Of a stretch of DNA of 64,000 bases, positions 42,353 through 52,653 are shown piece by piece. Position numbers and translations under genes: made by a program. This stretch comes from Bacteroidetes bacterium UBA2364 (GTDB lineage Bacteria; Bacteroidota; Rhodothermia; Rhodothermales; UBA2364), in assembly GCA_002344075.1 (NCBI GenBank), contig DDTM01000103.1:1-64000 (forward strand). The letters are read 5' to 3'. Within the stretch, counting starts at the first letter, position 1, and each line of letters begins with the position of its first letter. The notes beneath the pieces were generated by a model. That model had not been told where the DNA came from. It did no database searches and saw only the letters and a list, made by a program, of their open reading frames with translations.

Positions 42353-44296
42353 ATGGCAGATGAAATGGTATTCAGCCCCGCCCCGGCCTATAGTGAAGCC
42401 GCTCATGTCTCTTCAATGACGGTATATGAGGATTTATATGACAAGTCTGTATCAGATCCAGAGGCTTTTTGGGGTGACGTGGCGCAACGTATTGATTGGA
42501 TTTCCCCGTGGACAAAAGTGAAAAACACTTCATATGAAGGTGATGTACAAATTCGTTGGTACGAAAATGCAAAATTAAATGTGTCGTACAACTGCTTAGA
42601 TCGACATTTAGCAGAAAGGGGGGATCAGGTAGCTTTTATCTATGAGCCGGATAGCCCTAATGACCCTGCCCAAAGCATCACGTATCGAGAAGCACACGAA
42701 CAGGTTTCTAAGTTAGGCAATGTGCTGAAATCATTAGGAGTAAAAAAAGGAGACCGTGTTACCATCTATATGCCGATGATTCCCGAAGCAGCCTATGCGA
42801 TGTTGGCTTGTGCACGGATTGGGGCGGTTCACTCGGTAGTATTTGGTGGGTTTGCGCCGGATTCCATCGCTGGCCGAATTCAGGACTGTGATAGCTCTGT
42901 GGTGATTACAGCCAATGTGGGGCTACGAGGAGCGAAGGTGGTCCCGCTTAAGAAAAATGTGGATATTGCACTCGAAAAATGTCCTTCGGTTCAAAAAGTA
43001 CTTGTGTTTCACCGTACCGAAGCCGACGTTCACATGGAGGCTGGGCGGGACTTGTGGTGGCACGAAGAGATGGCCAAAGCCGATCCTCTATGCGAACCTG
43101 AAGTGATGGATGCTGAAGACCCGCTTTTTATTCTTTATACATCTGGCTCTACCGGAAAACCCAAAGGGGTATTACATACTTCCGGCGGCTATCTAACATA
43201 TGCTTCCTACACCCATGAAATGGTCTTTGATTATAAAGACGGGGATATTTATTGGTGTACAGCAGATGTGGGATGGATTACCGGACACTCCTACATTGTT
43301 TATGGCCCGCTTGCCAATGGTGCTACTTCCCTCATTTTTGAAGGCATTCCGAATTATCCAGATGCCTCGCGATTTTGGGAAGTAGTTGATAAACATAAGG
43401 TTACTATTTTTTATACAGCACCCACGGCCATACGTGCTCTTATGCGTCTGGGCGACGAACCCGTCAAGAAAACGAGTCGTTCCAGTCTCCGCTTGCTGGG
43501 TTCCGTAGGCGAGCCCATCAACCCTGAAGCTTGGTTATGGTATTACCGTACCGTAGGTGATGAGCGCTGTCCGATTGTCGATACATGGTGGCAAACCGAG
43601 ACGGGCGGCATTCTAATTTCTCCGCTTTCCGGTGCAACACCCCTTAAGCCTGGTTCGGCTACACGGCCGCTTCCGGGTGTGCGTCCGGCCTTAGTGGATG
43701 AAAAGGGTACCATTTTGGAAGGCGCAACCTCTGGAAATCTAGTGATATTAGATAGCTGGCCCGGCCAAATGAGAACGGTTTATAAAGATCACGAGCGCTT
43801 TATCCAAACCTACTTCGCGATGTACCCCGGCATGTATTTCACCGGAGACGGATGCCGCCGAGATGAGGACGGGTACTACTGGATTACCGGGCGGGTGGAT
43901 GATGTGTTGAACGTGTCGGGACACCGAATTGGGACGGCTGAATTGGAAAGCGCATTGGTCGCCCATCCATTGGTTGCCGAGGCAGCCGTTGTCGGTTATC
44001 CACACGACATCAAGGGGCAAGGAATCTATGCCTATGTGACACTAAATGCGGACGCTGATCCTTCCGATGCACTTAAAAAAGAATTAATTGGTTGGGTCCG
44101 TAAAGAAATTGGACCGATTGCGACGATTGACCTTTTGCAATGGGCTCCCGGTCTTCCTAAAACACGTTCGGGTAAAATTATGCGACGGATTCTTAGGAAA
44201 GTGGCAGAAAATGAATTCTCCAATTTGGGCGACACCTCCACCCTTGCAGACCCTGGTGTGGTGGAAGACCTCATTGAGAATCGAGCCAATAAATAA
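42353..44296 (+). CDS. acs: Acetyl-CoA synthetase
   Basis: AMP-forming acetate-CoA ligase: acetate, ATP and CoA to acetyl-CoA. The protein is 647 residues from MADEMVFSPAP, the normal length. Visible are YTSGSTGKPKGVLH (ATP loop), WWQTETGGILISPL, the hinge YYWITGRVDDVLNVSGHR, and the C-terminal PKTRSGKIMRRILRK, whose Lys is the usual regulatory acetylation site. AAGGAG at 42340-42345 sits 7 nt before the ATG, the same style as aceA; upstream in-frame codons are not family-like. It leads a cluster with a porin, an MHS transporter and prpE. Acetyl-CoA made here would feed the glyoxylate bypass. Confidence 0.96.
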   Translation: MADEMVFSPAPAYSEAAHVSSMTVYEDLYDKSVSDPEAFWGDVAQRIDWISPWTKVKNTSYEGDVQIRWYENAKLNVSYNCLDRHLAERGDQVAFIYEPDSPNDPAQSITYREAHEQVSKLGNVLKSLGVKKGDRVTIYMPMIPEAAYAMLACARIGAVHSVVFGGFAPDSIAGRIQDCDSSVVITANVGLRGAKVVPLKKNVDIALEKCPSVQKVLVFHRTEADVHMEAGRDLWWHEEMAKADPLCEPEVMDAEDPLFILYTSGSTGKPKGVLHTSGGYLTYASYTHEMVFDYKDGDIYWCTADVGWITGHSYIVYGPLANGATSLIFEGIPNYPDASRFWEVVDKHKVTIFYTAPTAIRALMRLGDEPVKKTSRSSLRLLGSVGEPINPEAWLWYYRTVGDERCPIVDTWWQTETGGILISPLSGATPLKPGSATRPLPGVRPALVDEKGTILEGATSGNLVILDSWPGQMRTVYKDHERFIQTYFAMYPGMYFTGDGCRRDEDGYYWITGRVDDVLNVSGHRIGTAELESALVAHPLVAEAAVVGYPHDIKGQGIYAYVTLNADADPSDALKKELIGWVRKEIGPIATIDLLQWAPGLPKTRSGKIMRRILRKVAENEFSNLGDTSTLADPGVVEDLIENRANK

Positions 44297-44332
44297 GACC
44301 GAATGGCGTTAAAAACGGTGGTGATGTAATAC

Positions 44333-44369
44333 GAAGCCCGTTTGTTGTGGCAAATGAGCGGGCTTCTTT
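44333..44369 (+). terminator. acs terminator
   Basis: GAAGCCCG (44333-44340) with CGGGCTTC (44359-44366), with an inner TTTG/CAAA helix. Only a short T run follows. It lies 36 nt after the acs stop. Confidence 0.6.
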
Positions 44370-44381
44370 AACCACAGAAAA

Positions 44382-44429
44382 TAAAAAAACGACTTGCATG
44401 GAAAAAGTGTGGCAACGAAACCATGCAAG
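44382..44429 (-). terminator. Minus-strand terminator in the acs-porin gap
   Basis: Perfect 9-bp repeat CTTGCATGG (44393-44401) with CCATGCAAG (44421-44429). Read on the minus strand, the stem is followed by TCG and seven T. No minus-strand gene lies upstream; it may end a small RNA antisense to the porin leader, or serve as a bidirectional element. Confidence 0.5.
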
Positions 44430-44490
44430 CCGCCCTTTCAACAATAACGATACACCAAAAGACCGCTCTTAATGTGGCAGGAGCGCTACC

Positions 44491-44522
44491 CTTTTGTTGT
44501 ATCCTCAAAACAAAAGAGGATC
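44491..44522 (+). promoter_or_regulatory. Hairpins covering the porin Shine-Dalgarno
   Basis: The ribosome site AGAGGA (44515-44520) can be paired in two exclusive ways. CTTTTGTT (44491-44498) pairs with AACAAAAG (44509-44516), and ATCCTC (44501-44506) pairs with GAGGAT (44516-44521). The second buries the site itself. Confidence 0.4.
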
Positions 44523-44526
44523 CATC

Positions 44527-45753
44527 ATGTTCCCAAAGCTATTTGCCCAGAAGAGGCTTCTTTCTTTTTTCATGTTGATGTGGCTCACGCTACCCATCTT
44601 GTCTGCCCAGCAGCCGGGTGTAACACTCGGTGGTTTTGTTAAGTTTGATGGCATATTGGATAGCCGTCAGGTAGCGTCGGCACGGGAAGGTCATTTGCTG
44701 TTATACCCTGCTGCAAAAAGCATGAGCAACAATGAAGACCAAAATGCCAATGCAAATTTGTTATTTGCCATGTTCCAAACCCGTCTTTTCGGGAAAATCG
44801 CTGCGCCCGATGCAATGGGAGCAAAGGTATCCGGTTATTTTGAAGGTGACTTTTTTGGCGCCTCCGACGCCACCATCAGCCATTACGTCTTGCGCCATGC
44901 TTGGGCCAAGATGGAATGGAAGAAAAAAGAAGTACTGATCGGTCAGACATGGTCACCATTGTTCGGAAGTGTGTTTCCGGGAACGGTAAACTTCAATACG
45001 GGTGCGCCAATGCAGCCCTTCTCTCGCAATCCGCAGATCCAGTTAGCGCTAAAACCAAGTGCAAACTTCAAATTAGTAGGAACGTTGATGCAACAACGAG
45101 ATGTTTTTGAAACGGTAGGCTTGGGTCGTAAAGCACAACAAAGAGCAGTACTACCTGCGGCTGTTTTGGGTTTTCAGGCAAAATCTGGCGACCTGACTCT
45201 TGGGGCAGACGTAATGCACAAAACCCTTCGTCCTGCAAACTTGGCAGATAATATCTCGACTGGTGCGGCAGATGTCTATCTAAAATTAGACAACAAGAAG
45301 GTGACCTTTATGGCCAAGGGTGCATATGGAGGCGATATGAGCGACCACCTCTCTGTTGGTGGTTGGGTAAAAGAAACGGTAAATAGTGCTGTGACCTATA
45401 CTGCCCTAAATACCACAACGGCTTGGGTGGACGTACAAACCAAGAAACCCACTTCTGTTGGCCTTTTTGCAGGCTATTTGGTTAATAGCGGTGCATCCGA
45501 AGACTTGGTCTCAAACTCAACCAAGGACTTTACCAATGCACGCGGAAGTAATATTCTCAATGTTTGGCGAGTCTCTCCACGCATTGTACACAATGCTGGC
45601 AAGCTCCGGTTGGCCCTCGAAGCAGACTTCACCAATGCAGAATATGGTTCAGGCCGAGATGCCAAAGGTGCGCCGACCGTTGTGAGCAATAATGCAAACG
45701 ATGGAGCTGTTATGAATATGCGCCTTTTAGCTGCTGCTTACGTGTTCTTCTGA
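44527..45753 (+). CDS. Outer-membrane porin-like protein
   Basis: A 408-residue exported barrel protein. Signal peptide about 1-29 (ending LPILSAQ). The mature protein starts GVTLGGFVKFDGILDSRQ, the usual opening of DcaP-like and related porins, and ends AAAYVFF with the C-terminal Phe of outer-membrane barrels. It has alternating strands throughout. The frame can start at a TTG at 44494, but the ATG at 44527 with AGAGGA six bases upstream is clearly better. It lies between acs and an MHS transporter, so it may admit short-chain fatty acids or other carboxylates through the outer membrane; that is inference. Confidence 0.85.
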   Translation: MFPKLFAQKRLLSFFMLMWLTLPILSAQQPGVTLGGFVKFDGILDSRQVASAREGHLLLYPAAKSMSNNEDQNANANLLFAMFQTRLFGKIAAPDAMGAKVSGYFEGDFFGASDATISHYVLRHAWAKMEWKKKEVLIGQTWSPLFGSVFPGTVNFNTGAPMQPFSRNPQIQLALKPSANFKLVGTLMQQRDVFETVGLGRKAQQRAVLPAAVLGFQAKSGDLTLGADVMHKTLRPANLADNISTGAADVYLKLDNKKVTFMAKGAYGGDMSDHLSVGGWVKETVNSAVTYTALNTTTAWVDVQTKKPTSVGLFAGYLVNSGASEDLVSNSTKDFTNARGSNILNVWRVSPRIVHNAGKLRLALEADFTNAEYGSGRDAKGAPTVVSNNANDGAVMNMRLLAAAYVFF

Positions 45754-45820
45754 AATGCCTTGTTTTCCTAAATATAATTTCCTAAAACAAACACTTTTTT
45801 CATCCTAAATTCATAAACTT

Positions 45821-47347
45821 ATGTCCTCTTCTCCACAGAGCCGTCAAGGCATAACCACTGTTATTGGGGCCTCTTCAGTAGGAACCCTAATTGAATGGTA
45901 CGACTTTTATATCTTTGGCTCGTTGGCAGCCATTATCTCGACACAGTTCTTCCCTAAAGGAAATCCTACAGCTGCTTTGTTATCTGCACTTGCCGTTTTT
46001 GCAGCCGGATTTGTAGTGCGCCCGTTTGGTGCCCTTGTCTTTGGGCGGCTTGGCGATATTGTTGGTCGGAAATATACCTTTCTTGTAACCCTTGTTCTCA
46101 TGGGTGGATCAACCTTCTTGATTGGCCTCGTTCCCGGATATGAATCCATTGGAATGGCTGCGCCCATTATTGTGTTACTCCTTCGCCTGATTCAAGGCTT
46201 GGCACTGGGAGGCGAATACGGAGGCGCTGCAACCTACGTGGCCGAACACGCACCAGTTGGAAAAAGGGGTTTATATACCTCTTGGATCCAAACCACGGCC
46301 ACACTGGGACTTTTTCTTTCTTTGGGCGTGATTCTTACGTGTCGGAATGCACTGGGTGTGGAAGAGTTTGAAGATTGGGGATGGCGAATTCCTTTCTGGA
46401 TTTCGATCTTATTGGTTGGGGTTTCGATCTATATCCGCCTGAAAATGGCTGAATCACCAGCGTTTACTAAGATCAAGGCCGAAGGAAAAATTTCCACAAA
46501 CCCGCTGAAAGAGTCTTTCACCAAGAAAGAAAACATGAAAATGGTTTTGCTTGCGCTTTTGGGTGCGGTGATGGGGCAGGGCGTTGTCTGGTACACGGGC
46601 CAGTTCTATGCACTCTCATTCATGCAAAACACCATGGCGCTTGATACAGCACAGGCCTCATGGGTTTTGATCTATGCCCTCGCATTAGGGACGGGATTCT
46701 TTATTCTGTTTGGATGGCTTTCGGATAAAATTGGACGGAAATGGATTATGATGGCTGGGATGTTGCTTGCCATTATCTCCTATCGTCCAATCTATACCAT
46801 GATGTACGATACAGCCGACCTTACCAAGAAAACCGCCGTCGAAGGCAGTGAGAAAACAGATGTCACCAATTCGACTGCCGCAAACGGTAATAAAGTCGAG
46901 AAAAAAGTGGTCACCCGTTCCTATACCGACGGAACCAAATTCAAAGAAACCACCACTACCACCACGCCAGTAGGCAGTACAACAGCCGATAAACCCGTTG
47001 TGAAAAAAGCGGTTACATTGCCTTCCGGACAACAGTGGACACTCGTTTTCCTGATCCTTATTCAGGTTATTTACGTAACAATGGTGTATGGACCGATTGC
47101 TGCGTTCTTGGTTGAATTGTTCCCCACACGCATCCGTTATACCTCGATGTCGCTGCCTTACCACATCGGAAACGGTATCTTTGGTGGGTTGATGCCATTC
47201 ATCGGAACAGCTTTGGTTACACAAGCAAAAACGGCTGGAACCGCTATGCCGTATCTCGCCGGATTATGGTATCCGATAATTATTGCAGGGGTGTGTCTGG
47301 TAATTGGTACCCTCTATTTATCCAACAAAGCAGTTGATGAAGAGTGA
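45821..47347 (+). CDS. MHS-type MFS transporter
   Basis: A 508-residue major facilitator of the metabolite:H+ symporter group. The N-terminus has TLIEWYDFYIFGSLAAII and AAGFVVRPFGALVFGRLGDIVGRKYTF, the MHS signature with an RPFGAxxFGxxGDxxGRK loop. LALGGEYGGAATYVAEHAP is also family-typical. Residues about 329-402 form a hydrophilic insert of about 70 residues (TKKTAVEGSEKTDVTNST ... ETTTTTTPVGSTTADK) not usual in this family, located between C-terminal-half helices. The context (acs, porin, prpE) makes acetate, propionate or a related carboxylate the likely substrate. A small membrane protein follows after 51 nt. Confidence 0.92.
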   Translation: MSSSPQSRQGITTVIGASSVGTLIEWYDFYIFGSLAAIISTQFFPKGNPTAALLSALAVFAAGFVVRPFGALVFGRLGDIVGRKYTFLVTLVLMGGSTFLIGLVPGYESIGMAAPIIVLLLRLIQGLALGGEYGGAATYVAEHAPVGKRGLYTSWIQTTATLGLFLSLGVILTCRNALGVEEFEDWGWRIPFWISILLVGVSIYIRLKMAESPAFTKIKAEGKISTNPLKESFTKKENMKMVLLALLGAVMGQGVVWYTGQFYALSFMQNTMALDTAQASWVLIYALALGTGFFILFGWLSDKIGRKWIMMAGMLLAIISYRPIYTMMYDTADLTKKTAVEGSEKTDVTNSTAANGNKVEKKVVTRSYTDGTKFKETTTTTTPVGSTTADKPVVKKAVTLPSGQQWTLVFLILIQVIYVTMVYGPIAAFLVELFPTRIRYTSMSLPYHIGNGIFGGLMPFIGTALVTQAKTAGTAMPYLAGLWYPIIIAGVCLVIGTLYLSNKAVDEE

Positions 47348-47398
47348 TCTGCGATCAGTCTCTGTTTACGTTAAACCTAATTAAATTGGAGAAAAACC

Positions 47399-47620
47399 AT
47401 GGATATGATTAAAAAAGTCCTCGGTGTCGTCTGGATAGCTCTGGGTCTATATGCCGGGTACGACCGCATCATTGACAGTTTTAAGCGCATTGGCGGGGAA
47501 ACAATGGACGACGTGATCTTCGGATGGATCATTCTTCTGGTGCTCACGCCGATCATTGTGGGAAGTTTGGTCTTGTTTGGGTATTACTCCCTGACGGGTG
47601 AATACACCGAAGAAGGCTGA
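47399..47620 (+). CDS. Small two-helix membrane protein, transporter partner
   Basis: A 73-residue protein (MDMIKKVLGVVWIALGLY ...) with two hydrophobic helices (about 6-20 and 42-64), joined by a polar loop with DRIIDSFKRIGGETMDD. GGAG lies about 9 nt before the ATG. Similar short proteins accompany MFS transporters in Bacteroidota (DUF6814-type, from memory). It is probably a transporter accessory subunit. Stop at 47620; a CTTGCGG/CCGCAAG hairpin (47634-47659) follows. Confidence 0.75.
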   Translation: MDMIKKVLGVVWIALGLYAGYDRIIDSFKRIGGETMDDVIFGWIILLVLTPIIVGSLVLFGYYSLTGEYTEEG

Positions 47621-47633
47621 TTCGGGCCTTTGT

Positions 47634-47659
47634 CTTGCGGTGGTTTGCGCTGCCGCAAG
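47634..47659 (+). other. Hairpin after the small membrane protein
   Basis: CTTGCGG (47634-47640) with CCGCAAG (47653-47659), extended by TTTGT/ACAAA with a bulge. There is no T run. It ends right at the first repeat of the three-unit array. Confidence 0.45.
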
Positions 47660-47665
47660 GCACAA

Positions 47666-47736
47666 ATTCAATGCAGGGGATGGTGGTGGTGAGTTTGGCG
47701 TCTCGATAACAATATCTCTCCACCACTGTATTTTTC
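47666..47736 (+). ncRNA. prpE leader unit 1
   Basis: Begins ATTCAATGCAGGGG (47666-47679). A bulged stem GTGGTGG-T-GAG (47683-47693) with CTCCACCAC (47718-47726) is followed by TGTATTTTT. From the ATG in the repeat a 12-codon frame reads MQGMVVVSLASR. It is the weakest terminator of the three. Confidence 0.5.
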
Positions 47737-47759
47737 TAACCTGAATTGCACTACCAGAA

Positions 47760-47827
47760 ATTCAATGCAGGGGAAAAGGCGGTTGTAAATTCAAATCCAA
47801 CGGTTTTATAACCGCCCATTTTTTTTT
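47760..47827 (+). ncRNA. prpE leader unit 2
   Basis: Begins with the same 14-nt repeat (47760-47773). A 12-bp stem (47778-47789 with 47805-47816, one G-T pair) is followed by nine T. The repeat ATG opens MQGKRRL-stop. Strong terminator. Confidence 0.6.
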
Positions 47828-47840
47828 GCAAAACAGATAT

Positions 47841-47908
47841 ATTCAATGCAGGGGGGAGGCAGTTATACCATAAGGTGATCGCACCCCGGTAATGCTGCCT
47901 CTTTTTTT
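47841..47908 (+). ncRNA. prpE leader unit 3
   Basis: Begins with the repeat (47841-47854). GAGGCAG (47856-47862) pairs with CTGCCTC (47895-47901), with inner TACC/GGTA and GGTG/CACC helices, then seven T (47902-47908). The repeat ATG opens MQGGGSYTIR-stop. The T run ends 19 nt before the prpE ATG, so prpE needs read-through or a promoter inside this unit. Confidence 0.6.
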
Positions 47909-47927
47909 GTGCTAAACCGTTGATGTT

Positions 47928-49826
47928 ATGAGTTATCAAGCTATATATGATTGCTCCATCCAAGACCCTGATGGTTTTTGGGGCGAAGCTGCAGAAAGCA
48001 TTCATTGGTATAAAAAGTGGGATCGTGTGTTAAATCGCATGAACCCACCGTTTTATAAATGGTTCGATGGGGCAAAAACAAATACCTGTTACAATGCATT
48101 AGACCGACATATAGAAAGTGGGCGTGCCGATCAGGCTGCTTTGATTTATGACAGTCCGGTTACAAACGCTAAAAAAACATATACCTATCGCGAATTAAGA
48201 GATCGGGTGGCAAAATTGGCTGGCGCACTTGGCGCATTGGGTGTGGAAAAAGGCGATCGGGTCTTGATTTATATGCCAATGGTCCCTGAAGCCGTTATGG
48301 CAATGCTGGCTTGTGCCCGGATTGGTGCGATCCACTCGGTGGTGTTTGGTGGTTTTGCGGCCAATGAGTTAGCGACACGGATAGATGATGCCAAGCCAAA
48401 GGCCATTGTTTCGGCCAGTTGTGGCATCGAAGTCCAGCGAGTGATTGCTTATAAACCCTTGCTCGATGAAGCCATATCCCTTTCTACCCACAAACCAACC
48501 GCTTGTCTAATCCTGCAACGCCCCCAATTGCAGGCCGAAATGCATGATGGACGTGATGTGGATTTTGAGGAGGCTTGTGAAAATGCCCAGCCCGCAGACT
48601 GTGTTCCGGTTGCGGCTACCGATCCGCTGTATATCCTTTATACGAGTGGCACTACCGGAATTCCGAAAGGGATTGTCCGCGATAATGGCGGCCATATGGT
48701 TGCCTTACAGTGGAGCATGAAGTACATTTATAATGTGCAGCCCGGCGAAGTGTTCTGGGCCGCCTCGGATGTGGGCTGGGTAGTAGGGCACTCTTATATA
48801 GTATATGGGCCGCTGCTAAATGGGAGTACCACGGTGGTGTTTGAAGGAAAACCCGTAGGGACGCCGGACCCCGGTGCTTTTTGGCGGGTAATCGCCGACC
48901 ATAATGTATCGGTCTTGTTTACGGCCCCAACCGCCATTCGTGCGATCAAACGGGAGGATCCCAATGCTTCCTATCTAGAAAAATACGACCTTAGCCACTT
49001 TCGGACGCTTTTCTTGGCAGGAGAACGGTGCGATCCGGATACTTTGATTTGGTCTATGGACAAATTAAAGGTTCCGGTAATTGATCATTGGTGGCAAACC
49101 GAAACTGGATGGCCTATTTCGGCCAATTGCTTGGGGATCGAACAATTTGAAATCCGTCCGGGATCGGCAACGAAGCCTGTTCCGGGATATGATGTGCAGG
49201 TGCTGGATATTTCTGGTAATCAAAAAGAGGTGAATGACATCGGCAATGTGGTCGTGAAACTTCCCATGCCGCCCGGATGCCTGCCTACCCTATGGAACAA
49301 TGATGCTCGATTTGTGAATTCGTATATGACGATGTACGACGGTTATTATCTAACAGGTGATGCCGGGTACATAGACGAAGAGGGCTATCTGTGGATTATG
49401 AGCCGGATAGATGACATCATTAACGTGGCGGGGCACAGACTTTCCACAGGTGCGATGGAAGAGGTCTTGGCGTCGCATCCTGATGTGGCGGAATGCGCCG
49501 TATTTGGCGTAAAAGACGACCTGAAAGGGGAAGTTCCGATGGGAATGGTGGTCTTAAAAGCAGGTGTGATGCGTCCGGCTGAAGTGATCGTTCCTGAATT
49601 GGTGAAATTGGTCCGCGAAAAAATTGGGCCAGTTGCTGCCTTTAAACTGGCGACTGTGGTGAAGCGTCTGCCCAAAACCCGATCCGGTAAAATCTTGCGA
49701 GGAACTATCAAAAAAATTGCAGATGGCGAGGAATACAAAGTACCCGCAACCATTGATGATCCAGCCATTCTGGAGGAAATTACTGAAAACCTAACACAAA
49801 TGGGGTTTGCACATCCTCATGAATAA
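47928..49826 (+). CDS. prpE: Propionate-CoA ligase
   Basis: A 632-residue AMP-forming acyl-CoA synthetase nearest to PrpE: propionate, ATP and CoA to propionyl-CoA. YTSGTTGIPKGIVRDNGGH is the PrpE-like form of the ATP loop (Acs has SGSTGKPKG), and DVGWVVGHSYIVYGPLL, WWQTETGWPISAN and PKTRSGKILRGTIKKIADG complete the family pattern. It differs clearly from acs in the same cluster, so both acids are activated. No Shine-Dalgarno precedes the ATG. A leader with three hairpin units lies directly upstream. It ends with a strong terminator. Methylcitrate or methylmalonyl pathway genes are not in the window. Confidence 0.93.
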   Translation: MSYQAIYDCSIQDPDGFWGEAAESIHWYKKWDRVLNRMNPPFYKWFDGAKTNTCYNALDRHIESGRADQAALIYDSPVTNAKKTYTYRELRDRVAKLAGALGALGVEKGDRVLIYMPMVPEAVMAMLACARIGAIHSVVFGGFAANELATRIDDAKPKAIVSASCGIEVQRVIAYKPLLDEAISLSTHKPTACLILQRPQLQAEMHDGRDVDFEEACENAQPADCVPVAATDPLYILYTSGTTGIPKGIVRDNGGHMVALQWSMKYIYNVQPGEVFWAASDVGWVVGHSYIVYGPLLNGSTTVVFEGKPVGTPDPGAFWRVIADHNVSVLFTAPTAIRAIKREDPNASYLEKYDLSHFRTLFLAGERCDPDTLIWSMDKLKVPVIDHWWQTETGWPISANCLGIEQFEIRPGSATKPVPGYDVQVLDISGNQKEVNDIGNVVVKLPMPPGCLPTLWNNDARFVNSYMTMYDGYYLTGDAGYIDEEGYLWIMSRIDDIINVAGHRLSTGAMEEVLASHPDVAECAVFGVKDDLKGEVPMGMVVLKAGVMRPAEVIVPELVKLVREKIGPVAAFKLATVVKRLPKTRSGKILRGTIKKIADGEEYKVPATIDDPAILEEITENLTQMGFAHPHE

Positions 49827-49858
49827 ATAAGTAACCGATCAACTAGCCATACCCGGTT

Positions 49859-49927
49859 AAGCAACGGGTATCCAGAGACAGGGCCGACGGGGTGACGGCT
49901 CATCTGGATACACGTTGCTTTATTCTT
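49859..49927 (+). terminator. prpE terminator
   Basis: Long stem: AAGCAACG and GTATCCAGA on the left (49859-49876), TCTGGATAC and CGTTGCTT on the right (49903-49920), an inner GCCG/CGGC hairpin, then TTATTCTTT. It starts 32 nt after the prpE stop. Confidence 0.85.
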
Positions 49928-49997
49928 TGGGTTAATATGGAACAAGATTGCAATCATAACGGGTTGCGCATTTATTGAAATACCACTTTTTCAAGAG

Positions 49998-50321
49998 ATG
50001 CCATCTCTAAACGAACAAAATCTGGATGAGAAAAATAAAGACATTAATCCCAATCAGTGCCCCGTAACCCATTGTCTGAACCTGATCGGTGGGAAATGAA
50101 AGCCGATTGTATTGTATGATTCCGCGAGGTTGCAACTGTGGGAATTAGAAGGAGATGGACTGATCGTCCGAAAAATTTATGCCGAAGTGCCCCTGAGAGT
50201 AGCGTACTCTATTACAAGTTATGGCGAAACCCTGTTCCCGTTGATCAATGCGATGAGTGCTTTTGGGCTGACAGATGTGGCGAACAAAGCCTCTACAATA
50301 AGTCTAATTGTATCTGAGTAG
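49998..50321 (+). pseudogene. Degraded HxlR-family regulator
   Basis: The frame from ATG 49998 reads as an HxlR-type regulator: NQCPVTHCLNLIGGK, then TGA at codon 34 (50097-50099) where nearly all HxlR proteins have Trp (GGKWKP), then KPIVLYD, and ELEGDGLIVRKIYAEVPLRVAYSITSYGETL. Between IVLYD and ELEGDGL about 30 residues of the winged helix, including the recognition helix, are missing. All parts stay in one frame, and the stop is at 50321. A premature stop plus loss of the DNA-binding core makes a functional product unlikely. No other gene in the window reads TGA as Trp. Confidence 0.75.
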
Positions 50322-50348
50322 TGATACGATGATGCGTTTCCCAATACA

Positions 50349-50381
50349 ACAGAAGGTGATCTCGCTGAGATCACCTTCTGT
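50349..50381. terminator. Strong stem-loop between the HxlR remnant and katG
   Basis: Perfect 15-bp repeat ACAGAAGGTGATCTC (50349-50363) with GAGATCACCTTCTGT (50367-50381), loop GCT. No good T run on either strand. It may terminate or protect 3' ends of both convergent transcripts. Confidence 0.5.
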
Positions 50382-50400
50382 ACTCACCTCTAAACGCAGG

Positions 50401-52608
<2,208 letters not shown>

Positions 52609-52653
52609 ACGCAAAGGTTAAAAAAGGGTTATTGGTTACTGGAATCAATTTAC

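Noticed and set aside
46685..47224. 179-codon minus-strand frame in the MFS gene
   Set aside because: Shadow of transmembrane-coding sequence; the plus-strand MFS reading is unambiguous.
47666..47854. CRISPR array from the three 14-nt repeats
   Set aside because: The repeats are too short, there are only three, and each interval folds into a terminator instead of being a unique spacer.
50097..50099. TGA read as Trp
   Set aside because: Other genes in the window end at TGA (scpA, for example) and the HxlR frame also lacks an internal segment, so decay is the better explanation.
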